Assembly: GCA_017539105.1 (NCBI GenBank)
Contig: JAFYHQ010000024.1
Location: forward strand, 60,736-124,735
Direction of reading: 5' to 3'
Length of the DNA: 64,000 nucleotides
Source of the DNA: Erysipelotrichaceae bacterium
Lineage (GTDB): Bacteria; Bacillota_I; Bacilli_A; Erysipelotrichales; Erysipelotrichaceae
Positions 16,475 through 24,734 of this stretch are shown here, piece after piece. The position numbers and the translations under genes were made by a program. A model generated the notes under the pieces. The model saw only the letters and a list, made by a program, of their open reading frames with translations, searched no databases and had not been told where the DNA came from. Each line of letters starts with the position of its first letter. Position 1 is the first letter of the stretch.

Positions 16475-18410
16475 TTTAAGATTCTTATACCTGTTTATTA
16501 CGCTGTTTTATCTGGAGATCGTTTTTCATTTCATCCAGTTCCATACGATCGATCCTTTCATCGTGTTAAGGATCTTCCTGTTTGATCTGTGCCTGTCGAC
16601 GCTGATCTGCTTCCTGGCAACCAGATTCAAGAGCGAGAAGGTCTATATCATCGTGGGAATGATCACGGTGATCTGGTTCTCTGCCTACAGTTTTGTGGAA
16701 CTGATCTTCAAGAACTTCATGGGAGACTTCTATTCCTTTGGAACGGTTTCCGATGGCGCAACCAGGATCGCCCAGTACGCACTGATCTTCCTGTCGAATG
16801 CAAGACCTTCCTATTATCTGCTGCTTTTGGCAATCCTAATATTCCCATTGCTGTATCGTTTCGTGCATTTCAGCAAGAAAGGTCCGTTCCAGCTGACGCT
16901 GATCATCTGCATCCTGTCCTTTCTGCTGCTGTTCCCGACGATCAACCTGGGAAGCGGCATGACAAAGATTTCTGAAACATATCTTACGTTCTCGAATAAA
17001 ACAGTGCTGATCGATAAGATCGGTATCGATCATTTCCTTTTCCGGGATCTGAGCGCTTTGTTCTTTACCAAGCCTGAAGAGATCATCATCGATGTCGAGC
17101 CGGAACCTGAACCGGAACCGCAGCCTGATGATTACGGAAAGCGCGTGATCAACGACAATAACTGGAAGAATATTGCCGCATCGGAAGAAAACAGCAATAT
17201 GAAGACCATCGACAACTACCTGATGAGCCAGCCGATCACGCAGCCCAATGAACATACCGGGGAATTTGAAGGATACAATCTCGTTTATGTCATGATCGAA
17301 GCCGGAGATTATCTGATGATCGACAAGGATCTGACTCCTACACTATACAAGATGTATACGCAGGGATATACGTTCTACAATCATTACACGCCTCTGTATT
17401 CCTGCGCGACCGGAGAATCAGAGTGGGTTTCCTATACCTCGATTTTCCCTTATATGAATACGTGTACGCCGAACTATACCTGCGGAGTAGAGTTCTATGA
17501 GGCATTGCCATATCTGTTCAAAGACAAAGGCTATACGACGATCGCCTTACATAACTGGCGGGATGAATTCTATGAACGGAAACGTATCCTTCCTGCCATG
17601 GGCGTGGATACCTATACCGATATCGATGATATCTGGAAAGACAAATCGATCGTGCATACCAACGGATGGCAATCCGATGCGATGCTGATCGAACAGGCGA
17701 TCAAACAGATCGACGAGATCGATGGCCCGTGGTTCTGCGATATCATCAGCTCGGTCATGCATTTCCCATATAAGGATTCTTACTATTGGGGCGATTATTA
17801 TCTCGATGAAATCAATGAAGTCCATCCGGACTGGCAGATCGATTACAAGCGTTACATGTCCAAGTGCATGAATTTTGATAATGCGATGGAAATCATGCTG
17901 AATTATCTGGAAGAAAGCGGACAGGCCGACAATACGATCATCTGCTTCTATCCGGATCACAGACCATACTGGATGGATTATGACGAAGTCATGGCGATGA
18001 CATCCTGGATCAATCCGAGAGAAGGGGAATACGGCATCTACCGTTCGCCTTTTGTCATCTACAACAAGAATATGACACCGAATGTCAACTACAACTACTG
18101 TTCGACGCTGGATCATGTCCCGACGATCGCGAATCTGTTCGATCTGAATTACGATCCGAGACTGTATATGGGCAGCGATATCTATGACGGAGATAACCCG
18201 GTCATCCTAGCGAACGGCAACTGGCTGAATGAAAAGGGCGTATATGACGCTACGACGGAGAAGTTTACTCCGTATGAAGGCATCACGCTTGACGATGATT
18301 ACGTCAAAAAAACGATGAATAATGTACAGAATACGATCAAGATCTCATATCTGATCCTTGATGAATACTATTTCAGCAAGCGTGAATCGATCTGTATCGC
18401 CAAATACTGA
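16458..18410 (+). CDS. LTA synthase-like membrane sulfatase/phosphoglycerol transferase
   Basis: 650 aa. Five N-terminal membrane helices (to ~residue 165), a linker with repeated Glu-Pro (EPEPEPEPQPDD), then an extracellular alkaline-phosphatase-type sulfatase domain. Likely metal and catalytic residues: Glu in YVMIEAGD, the nucleophile Thr in CATGESEW, His in SSVMHFPY, and Asp-His in FYPDHRPYW. These are the positions used by lipoteichoic acid synthase. The substrate is unknown; it may decorate or build a glycolipid polymer. Start uncertain: ATG 16458 (MKKKIDLRF) or 16440; neither has a clear SD site and both overlap xerC. murE follows 1 nt after the stop. Confidence 0.75.
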   Translation: MKKKIDLRFLYLFITLFYLEIVFHFIQFHTIDPFIVLRIFLFDLCLSTLICFLATRFKSEKVYIIVGMITVIWFSAYSFVELIFKNFMGDFYSFGTVSDGATRIAQYALIFLSNARPSYYLLLLAILIFPLLYRFVHFSKKGPFQLTLIICILSFLLLFPTINLGSGMTKISETYLTFSNKTVLIDKIGIDHFLFRDLSALFFTKPEEIIIDVEPEPEPEPQPDDYGKRVINDNNWKNIAASEENSNMKTIDNYLMSQPITQPNEHTGEFEGYNLVYVMIEAGDYLMIDKDLTPTLYKMYTQGYTFYNHYTPLYSCATGESEWVSYTSIFPYMNTCTPNYTCGVEFYEALPYLFKDKGYTTIALHNWRDEFYERKRILPAMGVDTYTDIDDIWKDKSIVHTNGWQSDAMLIEQAIKQIDEIDGPWFCDIISSVMHFPYKDSYYWGDYYLDEINEVHPDWQIDYKRYMSKCMNFDNAMEIMLNYLEESGQADNTIICFYPDHRPYWMDYDEVMAMTSWINPREGEYGIYRSPFVIYNKNMTPNVNYNYCSTLDHVPTIANLFDLNYDPRLYMGSDIYDGDNPVILANGNWLNEKGVYDATTEKFTPYEGITLDDDYVKKTMNNVQNTIKISYLILDEYYFSKRESICIAKY

Positions 18411-18411
18411 T

Positions 18412-19863
18412 ATGCTTCTTAGCAAAGTTTTTCATACCGATAAGGATCTCGAGATCCGCAATATCATGTTTGATTCAAGAAAGGAAACGCCGGATTCCAT
18501 CTTTTTTGCGATGAAGGGAAAGATCAATGACGGTCATGATTTCATCGAAAAAGCGATCGATAACGGAGCGATCTGTATCGTACATACGGATGTTGTCGAG
18601 CAGAAAGACGGCATCGTTTACATCAAAGTAGAGGATGCGGTTTCCGCTTATGTTTCCTTCTGCAAGGCTTTCTACGACCATGCCATCGACAAGATGAATG
18701 TGATCGGTATTACCGGTACCAACGGCAAGACGACGATCGCCTGGATCTTGCGCGATATCATTTCTCATTTCAACAAATGCGGTTATATCGGCACGATGGG
18801 ATACTGCTACGATGAAGAGATCCATGATTCCAATCGCAATCTTACGACGCCGAAACCCGATGAACTGTTCCGTATTGCAAAAGAGATGCAGGAATATGGC
18901 TGTGAGACGCTGATCCTGGAGGCTTCCAGCGAAGGTCTTCTGACCAGAAGGCTGGAGCAGGTTTCTTTCTCCACTGCAGTATTCAATAATCTTTCCGATG
19001 ATCATTTCGATGTGCACGGTGATATCGAATCCTATTTCAAAGCGAAATGCATCCTGTTCGATATGCTGAAAACGGATGATAAAGCGATCATCAATATCGA
19101 TGACGAGTATGGAAAACGTCTGTTTACTTATTCGAAAGCGAAGAATATCTCATATGCGATCGAAAATGATGCCGATTACCGTGCAGTCAATATTCGATTG
19201 CATAATGACGGAAGCGAATTCGATCTCCTATGGAATGGGAATCAGTATCCTATCCGGACAAATATGCCGGCATTGTTCAACGTGTATAATATTCTGGCAG
19301 TGATCGCCGTACTGAATGAGAACGGCTATCCGCTGGAACGGTTCATTCCTTATCTGGAAAAAACGAAACTGACGCCGGGACGTTGCCAGCTGATTGAAGA
19401 AGGACAGGATTTCAATGTTGTCGTCGATTATGCATTTACGCCGAATTCTTTTGTCAAAGTATTCGATTTTGCGGAATCGATCACTTCCAAAGACAATAAG
19501 ATCATTGCCGTATTCGGGGCATCCGGCGATCGGGATCATAATCGACGTCCGGGAACGGCGAAAATCGCCGATCAGCGTGCCGATATCGTGATCCTTTCGT
19601 TCGATGATCCTTCTACCGAAGATATGATGGAAATACTGGTTGATATGAAATCCTATTTTGTCCGATTAAATCCTGAAATCATTCTGGATCGTGTCGAAGC
19701 CATACAAAAAGCGATATCGCTTGCACAGACGGGGGATACCGTTCTGCTTCTGGGAAAAGGAAGCGATCATTTCTTCCTGTGCAAGGATGGAAGAGTGCCG
19801 TATGTTTCCGATGAAACCGCGGCGAAAGAAGCGATAAAGCATAAATTACAGAAGATATTATAA
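18412..19863 (+). CDS. murE: UDP-MurNAc-dipeptide-amino-acid ligase MurE
   Basis: 483 aa. Adds the third amino acid of the peptidoglycan stem peptide in the cytoplasm. Order: UDP-sugar domain (MFDSRKETPDSIFFAMKG), ATP loop GITGTNGKTTIAW, EASSEGL, central NLSDDHFDVHG, and the C-terminal domain with GASGDRDHNRRPG. Where meso-diaminopimelate enzymes have DNPR, this protein reads DDPS, which argues against diaminopimelate and fits a lysine- or ornithine-type wall (inference). Start ATG 18412 lies 1 nt after the sulfatase stop. Confidence 0.92.
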   Translation: MLLSKVFHTDKDLEIRNIMFDSRKETPDSIFFAMKGKINDGHDFIEKAIDNGAICIVHTDVVEQKDGIVYIKVEDAVSAYVSFCKAFYDHAIDKMNVIGITGTNGKTTIAWILRDIISHFNKCGYIGTMGYCYDEEIHDSNRNLTTPKPDELFRIAKEMQEYGCETLILEASSEGLLTRRLEQVSFSTAVFNNLSDDHFDVHGDIESYFKAKCILFDMLKTDDKAIINIDDEYGKRLFTYSKAKNISYAIENDADYRAVNIRLHNDGSEFDLLWNGNQYPIRTNMPALFNVYNILAVIAVLNENGYPLERFIPYLEKTKLTPGRCQLIEEGQDFNVVVDYAFTPNSFVKVFDFAESITSKDNKIIAVFGASGDRDHNRRPGTAKIADQRADIVILSFDDPSTEDMMEILVDMKSYFVRLNPEIILDRVEAIQKAISLAQTGDTVLLLGKGSDHFFLCKDGRVPYVSDETAAKEAIKHKLQKIL

Positions 19864-19887
19864 AAGATGAATTATCATCTTTTATTT
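19862..19887 (+). terminator. Terminator after murE
   Basis: AAAAGATGA (19862-19870) and TCATCTTTT (19875-19883), loop ATTA, followed by ATTTTT. Confidence 0.85.
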
Positions 19888-19899
19888 TTAAAATCATTG

Positions 19900-20016
19900 T
19901 GTTAGAATGATTAAGCGTTTATGCATTTACACACACTATGAATTCATCACTCCGTGCTTAAAAAGTTAGTGATGTCAGAAATAGTGGAGGACTAACGGAA
20001 AGAGAGGAATTTTTAA
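19900..20016 (+). promoter_or_regulatory. rpsB promoter and structured mRNA leader
   Basis: Extended -10 TGTTAGAAT ends at 19908; the transcript would start near 19915, leaving a leader of about 100 nt. CATCACT (19945-19951) pairs with AGTGATG (19968-19974). TCCGT (19951-19955) can pair with ACGGA (19995-19999), and GTTAG (19965-19969) with CTAAC (19992-19996), so pseudoknot or switching folds are possible. A second purine tract GTGGAGGA (19984-19991) lies inside the fold; the working site AGAGAGGAA is at 20001-20009. Probably an S2 autoregulatory leader; class not assigned. Confidence 0.55.
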
Positions 20017-21072
20017 ATGCAATTAGTTTCAATGCGCAAACTTTTAGAGAATGGTGTTCATTTCGGACATCAGACGAGAAGATGGGACCCGAAGTGCAAA
20101 CCGTTCATCTATACCGCCAAGAACAATATCTACATCATCGATCTGAACAAGACGCAGGAAGCTCTGGATGTCGCTTACGCGAAGATGAAAGAGATCTCGG
20201 AGAATGGCGGCAAGGTGTTATTCGTCGGTACGAAGAAACAGGCCCAGCAGATCATTCTGGATGAAGCGACCCGTTCCGGCAGTTTCTACATCAACCAGAG
20301 ATGGCTGGGTGGAACCCTGACGAACTTCCGTACGATCCAGAAGAGGATCAAACGTCTGATCGAAATCGAACAGATGGATGCGGACGGCACGATTTCCGTA
20401 TATCCGAAGAAGGAACAGATCCTGATCAGAAAGGAAGCTGTCAAACTGGATAACTTCTTAGGCGGTATCAAGGAAATGAAGAAACTTCCGGATGCAGTCG
20501 TCGTTGTCGATCCGAAGGAAGATCACAATGCCGTTGCGGAAGCCAAGAAGCTCGGTATCCCGGTATTTGGATTGACAGATACCAACTGCAATCCTGCACT
20601 GGTTGATTATGCGATTCCGGCCAATGATGATGCGATCAAATCCATCAAGCTGCTTATGAGCTTGCTGGCAGATGCAATCGTCGAAAGCAAGGGCGGTATC
20701 CTTCAGGATGCTTATCAGGAAGGCGATATAGAAAACGATATCACCATGGAAGATGTCATCATCAATGTCGAGAAACATGCCGAGGAACAGGAAAAACGCC
20801 GTAAGCAGAGAAATGAAGAAAAGAACGCGCGTTACAACAATCGTAATCCGCGTAAGTACAACTCTGAGAAACGTTATATCGGCAAGAAAGAAGAAACGAC
20901 GGAAGATGCAGCTGCTGAAGTGAAAGAAGAAGTCAAGGAAGCAGTCGAAGAAGCAAAAGAAGTCGTAGAAGAAGTCAAAGAAGAAGTGAAAGAAACTGCT
21001 GCTGAAGTGAAAGAAGAAGTCAAAGAGACTGTCGAAGAAGCAGTGGAAGAAGCAAAGGAGGAACTTGAATAA
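20017..21072 (+). CDS. rpsB: 30S ribosomal protein S2 with acidic/basic helical tail
   Basis: 351 aa; S2 is normally about 240-260. Residues 1-~235 are a standard S2 ([51 protein letters not shown]). After that comes a basic segment ([20 protein letters not shown]), then from ~residue 290 a run of [23 protein letters not shown] repeats to the end. The tail is predicted helical and resembles LEA-like 11-residue repeats. It also contains a 26-bp DNA direct repeat. Its stop overlaps the tsf ATG by one base. Confidence 0.95.
   Translation: MQLVSMRKLLENGVHFGHQTRRWDPKCKPFIYTAKNNIYIIDLNKTQEALDVAYAKMKEISENGGKVLFVGTKKQAQQIILDEATRSGSFYINQRWLGGTLTNFRTIQKRIKRLIEIEQMDADGTISVYPKKEQILIRKEAVKLDNFLGGIKEMKKLPDAVVVVDPKEDHNAVAEAKKLGIPVFGLTDTNCNPALVDYAIPANDDAIKSIKLLMSLLADAIVESKGGILQDAYQEGDIENDITMEDVIINVEKHAEEQEKRRKQRNEEKNARYNNRNPRKYNSEKRYIGKKEETTEDAAAEVKEEVKEAVEEAKEVVEEVKEEVKETAAEVKEEVKETVEEAVEEAKEELE
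20911..21023 (+). repeat. 26-bp direct repeat within the rpsB tail
   Basis: The same 26 bases, beginning GCTGCTGAAGTGAAAGAAG, occur at 20911-20936 and 20998-21023 in the same frame (AAEVKEEVK). Identity at DNA level suggests a recent duplication that lengthened the tail. Confidence 0.8.
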
Positions 21073-21959
21073 TGGCTGTTACTGCTGCTCAAGTCAAAGA
21101 ATTACGTGAAAAGACCGGCGCCGGCATGCTTGATTGCAAGAATGCTCTGGTTGCTACGGATGGCGATATGGAAAAGGCCATCGACTGGCTGAGAGAAAAA
21201 GGCATTGCCAAGTCCATCAAGAAAGCTTCCCGTATCGCTGCGGAAGGTCTGTCCAAGATCCTGATCGATGGCGATAAGGCTGTCATCGTTGAAATCAATA
21301 CCGAGACCGATTTCGCCGCCAAGAACGAACAGTTCCTGAAACTCCTGGACGATGTCGCTGCTTTGATCCTAGCGAAAGAACCGGCAGATCTGGAAGCTGC
21401 TTTAGAACTTTCTACAGAGAACGGAACATTGAAGGATGAAGTCGTCAATGCGACAGCAACGATCGGCGAAAAGATTGATCTGCGCAGATTTGAAATCGTC
21501 AAGAAGGCTGCCGATGAAATCTTTGGCGATTATACCCATATGGGTGGCGCAAAGACCGCTTTAACCGTATTGAAGGGCGGAACTCCTGAACTGGCTCACT
21601 ACATTGCCATGCAGGTCGCTTCCATGACTCCTTCGTACATATCAAGCGCAGACATGCCTCAGGATGTTGTCGACCGTGAGACCAAGGTCCAGACCGAAAT
21701 CGTCAAGAACGATGAAAAGTTTGCCGGTAAACCGGAACAGGTCATTCAGGGCGCGATCCAGGGTAAAGTCTCCAAGGCTTTAAAAGAAATGTGCCTGGTC
21801 GATCAGGAATACTTCATGGATAGTTCCAAGAAAGTATCTCAGGTTCTGAAAGAAAACAATGCGGATGTCGTACGTTTCGTAAGATACGCTGTCGGCGAAG
21901 GCATTGAAAAGAGAGAAGACAATTTCGCGGAAGAAGTCGCAAAACAGATGAATATGTAA
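21072..21959 (+). CDS. tsf: Elongation factor Ts
   Basis: 295 aa, normal length. Nucleotide-exchange factor for EF-Tu. N-terminal UBA-like domain VKELREKTGAGMLDCKNAL and the TDF motif (INTETDFAAKNEQF) that contacts EF-Tu are present, as are HYIAMQVASM and the C-terminal VVRFVRYAVGEG. Coupled to rpsB by a TAATG overlap. A strong terminator closes the unit, so pyrH and frr, which normally follow, are not co-transcribed here. Confidence 0.97.
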   Translation: MAVTAAQVKELREKTGAGMLDCKNALVATDGDMEKAIDWLREKGIAKSIKKASRIAAEGLSKILIDGDKAVIVEINTETDFAAKNEQFLKLLDDVAALILAKEPADLEAALELSTENGTLKDEVVNATATIGEKIDLRRFEIVKKAADEIFGDYTHMGGAKTALTVLKGGTPELAHYIAMQVASMTPSYISSADMPQDVVDRETKVQTEIVKNDEKFAGKPEQVIQGAIQGKVSKALKEMCLVDQEYFMDSSKKVSQVLKENNADVVRFVRYAVGEGIEKREDNFAEEVAKQMNM

Positions 21960-21979
21960 TTCATCCCCAAAAAGCATAG

Positions 21980-22017
21980 AAAAAGAGTATCGATTGTATC
22001 GATACTCTTTTTTGTTT
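21980..22017 (+). terminator. Strong terminator after tsf
   Basis: A 15-bp perfect stem (21980-21994 with 21998-22012), loop TGT, flanked by T runs. Palindromic with A tract, so it can also serve the - strand gene at 22020-22559. Confidence 0.9.
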
Positions 22018-22019
22018 TG

Positions 22020-22559
22020 TTAGATTTTGTTTCTGCTTTTATAAAGCAAAATATATAAATGTAATACTCCATATAGAATAGCGGCAATCGCTGTCGCCAG
22101 CATGATATAGAACGTCGCTCCTTCGAATCCGCTGAGATAAGAATACAGCATGATCAATCCCGCCAGGATCGGACAGCAGATGATGATCTCCCATAAGCGT
22201 CTTTTTTCCAATGTAGCCTGGCGTGTGATGAAATTATCGCCGGATGGTCTTTCATAGTTATCGATCACAGATGCTTTGCGGATGAAATTCAGATAGAAAT
22301 TCAGGATCGTAACCTGAATGACGATCAAGGCAGCCAGCAAGGCTACCCAGATCTTGCGCCAGATGATATACGCTACGATGAAAGCGATCGGAGCTACCAG
22401 ATATCCTTCCACATAAGTGATATAGGCATGAATATTGCCTTTTGTAAGGATATAGCCTTTCGAAGAAAAGAATGGAGCATAGATCGTATGTTTCGAATCA
22501 TGATAAATTGAGAGTCCATTGATTTTTGATGGATCATATTCTTTTTTTGTTTTTGCCAT
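22020..22559 (-). CDS. Uncharacterised four-helix membrane protein
   Basis: 179 aa, not recognised. A polar N-terminus (MAKTKKEYDPSKINGLSIYH) is followed by four predicted membrane helices in two pairs (about residues 50-70, 71-92, 123-143 and 146-172), with a charged cytoplasmic loop between (FIRKASVIDNYERPSGDNF). No catalytic motif is seen. It is one of only two - strand genes, sits at the boundary of the island between tsf and pyrH, and diverges from the PTS genes. A -10 box lies six bases before its ATG. Transporter accessory or stress protein are guesses; I assign no function. Confidence 0.7.
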   Translation of the reverse strand: MAKTKKEYDPSKINGLSIYHDSKHTIYAPFFSSKGYILTKGNIHAYITYVEGYLVAPIAFIVAYIIWRKIWVALLAALIVIQVTILNFYLNFIRKASVIDNYERPSGDNFITRQATLEKRRLWEIIICCPILAGLIMLYSYLSGFEGATFYIMLATAIAAILYGVLHLYILLYKSRNKI

Positions 22560-22571
22560 AAATTCATTATA
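22560..22571 (-). promoter_or_regulatory. Predicted leaderless promoter of the - strand membrane gene
   Basis: On the - strand TATAAT spans 22571-22566, then GAATTT (six bases), then ATG at 22559. A candidate -35 ATTACA lies 16 bp upstream. No SD site is possible. Confidence 0.6.
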
Positions 22572-22592
22572 AAACTTTTTTCATTCTTGTAA

Positions 22593-22598
22593 TATAAT
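22593..22598 (+). promoter_or_regulatory. -10 box of the PTS operon
   Basis: TATAAT at 22593-22598 would give a leader of about 17 nt with a modest TTGAGGT ribosome site before ATG 22622. It overlaps the upstream region of the divergent - strand promoter. Confidence 0.5.
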
Positions 22599-22621
22599 TA
22601 ACTTATTGAGGTATAAATATT

Positions 22622-23092
22622 ATGAATGATATGTTTGATGCGAAAATCGCTTTGTTTCATCAGGAAGCAGAAGACAAGTATGATGCACTGAAACTGCTGG
22701 CAGATGAATTTATCCGTACAGGAGTCGCAAAAGAATCGTTTTATGAAGGATTGACGACCAGGGAACAGAATTTTCCTACAGGTCTGACATTGAACAATAT
22801 GTGTGTGGCAATACCGCACACCGATCCTGAACATGTCAACAAGACCCAGATCGGTTTCATGTCATTGAACAAACCTGTCGAGTTTATTGAGATGGGTACC
22901 GATGACAAAGTGATTCCGGTCACGATGATGTTTATGCTGGCACTGAAGGAAGCGCATCAGCAGCTGGAAATGCTGACGAAGCTGATGGATCTGTTCCAGA
23001 ATGATGAACTCATGGACAAGTTCGCAGCTGTTGACAATTATGATGATTATTACAAACTGATCGAAGAAGCAGGTTTGAATTTGGAGGGATAA
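22622..23092 (+). CDS. PTS EIIA component, galactitol/fructose type
   Basis: 156 aa. Cytoplasmic phosphocarrier of a sugar phosphotransferase system; accepts phosphate from HPr on the His in CVAIPHTDPEHV. The fold matches the fructose-mannitol/GatA EIIA family. First gene of the run EIIA-aldolase-isomerase-EIIB-EIIC. Although galactitol-like by family, the true sugar cannot be read from sequence. No transcription factor lies next to it. The aldolase follows after only 3 nt. Confidence 0.85.
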   Translation: MNDMFDAKIALFHQEAEDKYDALKLLADEFIRTGVAKESFYEGLTTREQNFPTGLTLNNMCVAIPHTDPEHVNKTQIGFMSLNKPVEFIEMGTDDKVIPVTMMFMLALKEAHQQLEMLTKLMDLFQNDELMDKFAAVDNYDDYYKLIEEAGLNLEG

Positions 23093-23095
23093 AGA

Positions 23096-23947
23096 ATGCT
23101 TGTTACGACAAAAGAAATGTTCGCCGATTCCAGAAAGAAGGGTTATGCGATCGTTGCTCCGGATTACTGGGATAACAATTCCTGCCGTACTTATGTGGAA
23201 ACGGCAGAAAGACTGAATGTACCCGTTATTCTAAGCTTTGCTCAGGCACATTCTGATATGCTGTCGCTGGAAGAGGCATACGAGATTGGTAAATTCTATG
23301 CAGAAAGAGCAAAAACACCGGTCGCATTGCATCTGGATCATGGCTTGGATGTGGAGACGGTTAAGAAAGCGGTTGACATGGGATATACTTCCGTCATGAT
23401 CGATGCTTCCGCCCAGCCTTATGAAGTCAATGTCGCCAGAACCAAGGAAGTGTGCGAATATGCGCACGCGCATGGCGTCGTTGTCGAAGCGGAACTTGGA
23501 CATGTAGGTTCCGGCGATGTCATCACTTCGGAAAACATGGAAGCTTTGCATGAAGATAAGAATATCTATACGGAAGTCGAGATGGCGAAACGTTTCGTTG
23601 AAGAAACCGGAGTCGATTCGCTTGCTGTTTCCATCGGCACTTCTCACGGCTTGTACAAGGGGACGCCTGTCATCGATTTCGAGCGTCTGCATGAATTAAG
23701 AGAAGCATTGCCTGTTCCGCTGGTTCTGCACGGCGGTTCGGGTTCCGGCGATGACAACCTGGAACGATGCGCGACTGAAGGCATCTCCAAGATCAATGTC
23801 TTTACTGATTTTACCGTAGAAGCGATTAAATCAAGCAAATCAGAGGATTATATCAACTGGTACAAACTGTTAAAGGATGCCAATAATGCCATCGCAGCAA
23901 AGCTGGAATACTATTTCAAACTGTTCCATACAGGAACCGTAGAGTAA
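23096..23947 (+). CDS. Class II ketose-bisphosphate aldolase
   Basis: 283 aa. Zinc aldolase of the fructose/tagatose-bisphosphate family (FbaA, GatY, KbaY); cleaves a ketose 1,6-bisphosphate into dihydroxyacetone phosphate and an aldehyde. Zinc His residues are in LHLDHGLD, GTSHGLY and LVLHGGSGS; EAELGHVG contributes the nearby acidic site. The length is typical of GatY. Sitting between PTS EIIA and an isomerase, it most likely acts on the phosphorylated PTS product rather than in glycolysis. ATAAAG-type spacing with GGAGGG at 23084 gives a good start. Confidence 0.85.
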   Translation: MLVTTKEMFADSRKKGYAIVAPDYWDNNSCRTYVETAERLNVPVILSFAQAHSDMLSLEEAYEIGKFYAERAKTPVALHLDHGLDVETVKKAVDMGYTSVMIDASAQPYEVNVARTKEVCEYAHAHGVVVEAELGHVGSGDVITSENMEALHEDKNIYTEVEMAKRFVEETGVDSLAVSIGTSHGLYKGTPVIDFERLHELREALPVPLVLHGGSGSGDDNLERCATEGISKINVFTDFTVEAIKSSKSEDYINWYKLLKDANNAIAAKLEYYFKLFHTGTVE

Positions 23948-23976
23948 AACAGGTTTTTTCATTGATATCTGTTTTA
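23944..23976 (+). terminator. Weak hairpin after the aldolase
   Basis: AAAACAG (23946-23952) can pair with CTGTTTT around a T-rich loop. It may attenuate rather than stop transcription. Confidence 0.35.
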
Positions 23977-24006
23977 TTGCATTTCATAAAGTGATTCTAG
24001 TATAAT
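23977..24006 (+). promoter_or_regulatory. Internal promoter before the TIM-like gene
   Basis: TTGCAT (23977-23982), 18 bp, TATAAT (24001-24006). The start would fall near 24013, about eight bases before ATG 24021, within the GGGGGA tract. Confidence 0.5.
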
Positions 24007-24020
24007 ATGTGGGGGAAAAA

Positions 24021-24719
24021 ATGGAAAAGTATAAATTAAGAAGTCCGTTCTTTGTATGCAACCCGAAAGCATATCTTTATGGGGAAGATACATTGAAACT
24101 TGCGAAAAAATGTGAAGAGCTTGCTGTGAAATATGACTTTGATGTCATTTATACCGCCCAGCATGTCGATCTGGCAATGATTGCCAAAGAATGTCCGCAT
24201 CTGGTCGTTACTGCTCAGCATATGGAATCTTTGAAACCTGGAAGAGGCATGGGCCATATCCTGCCTGAAGCTTTGAAAGCCGCCGGTGTCAAAGCAACGT
24301 TCCTGAACCATGCGGAAAATCCGATGACGGTCAATGAATTGGCCAGAACGATTGAAAGAGCAAACGAGTTAGGGATCCTGACTGTTGTATGCTCGAATGA
24401 AGAATCAGATACAAGAGCGATCGCACAGCTGCATCCGGATGTCATGGTTTGCGAACTGACAAGTCTGATCGGAACAGGTACGACTGCGGATGAATCTTAC
24501 ATGAGAGCGACCAACGAGATCGTCAAGAGCGTATCTCCGGACACTAAGACACTGCAGGCTGCCGGCATTTCAACCGGAGACGATGTCTATAAGGCTATCA
24601 AATCCGGAGCGGATGCGACAGGCGGAACCAGCGGTATCGTTGCCGCAGCGGATCCGTTTGCCAAACTGGAAGAAATGTTCGAGGCTCTGGATCGAGCGAG
24701 AACAGATTTCTATAAATAA
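24021..24719 (+). CDS. Archaeal-type triosephosphate-isomerase-like isomerase
   Basis: 232 aa, shorter than bacterial TIM (about 250). It resembles archaeal TIM along its length: VDLAMIAKE, AQHMESLKPGRGMGHILPEA, LNHAENPM, VVCSNEE, ELTSLIGTG and AAGISTGDDVYKAI. Catalytic positions are kept: Asn/Lys in CNPKAY, His in NHAEN, Glu in CELTSLIGTG. The usual NHSENR reads NHAENP. Such TIM homologues occur in sugar-alcohol pathways as isomerases of other sugar phosphates, so glycolytic TIM is unlikely. ATG 24021 follows GGGGGA; a GTG at 24009 is in frame but too near the -10 box. Confidence 0.8.
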   Translation: MEKYKLRSPFFVCNPKAYLYGEDTLKLAKKCEELAVKYDFDVIYTAQHVDLAMIAKECPHLVVTAQHMESLKPGRGMGHILPEALKAAGVKATFLNHAENPMTVNELARTIERANELGILTVVCSNEESDTRAIAQLHPDVMVCELTSLIGTGTTADESYMRATNEIVKSVSPDTKTLQAAGISTGDDVYKAIKSGADATGGTSGIVAAADPFAKLEEMFEALDRARTDFYK

Positions 24720-24734
24720 TAGGAGGTATTGTAA

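Noticed and set aside
24009..24020. GTG 24009 as start of the TIM-like gene
   Set aside because: It lies three bases after the -10 box, so it would fall upstream of the transcript; ATG 24021 has GGGGGA before it.
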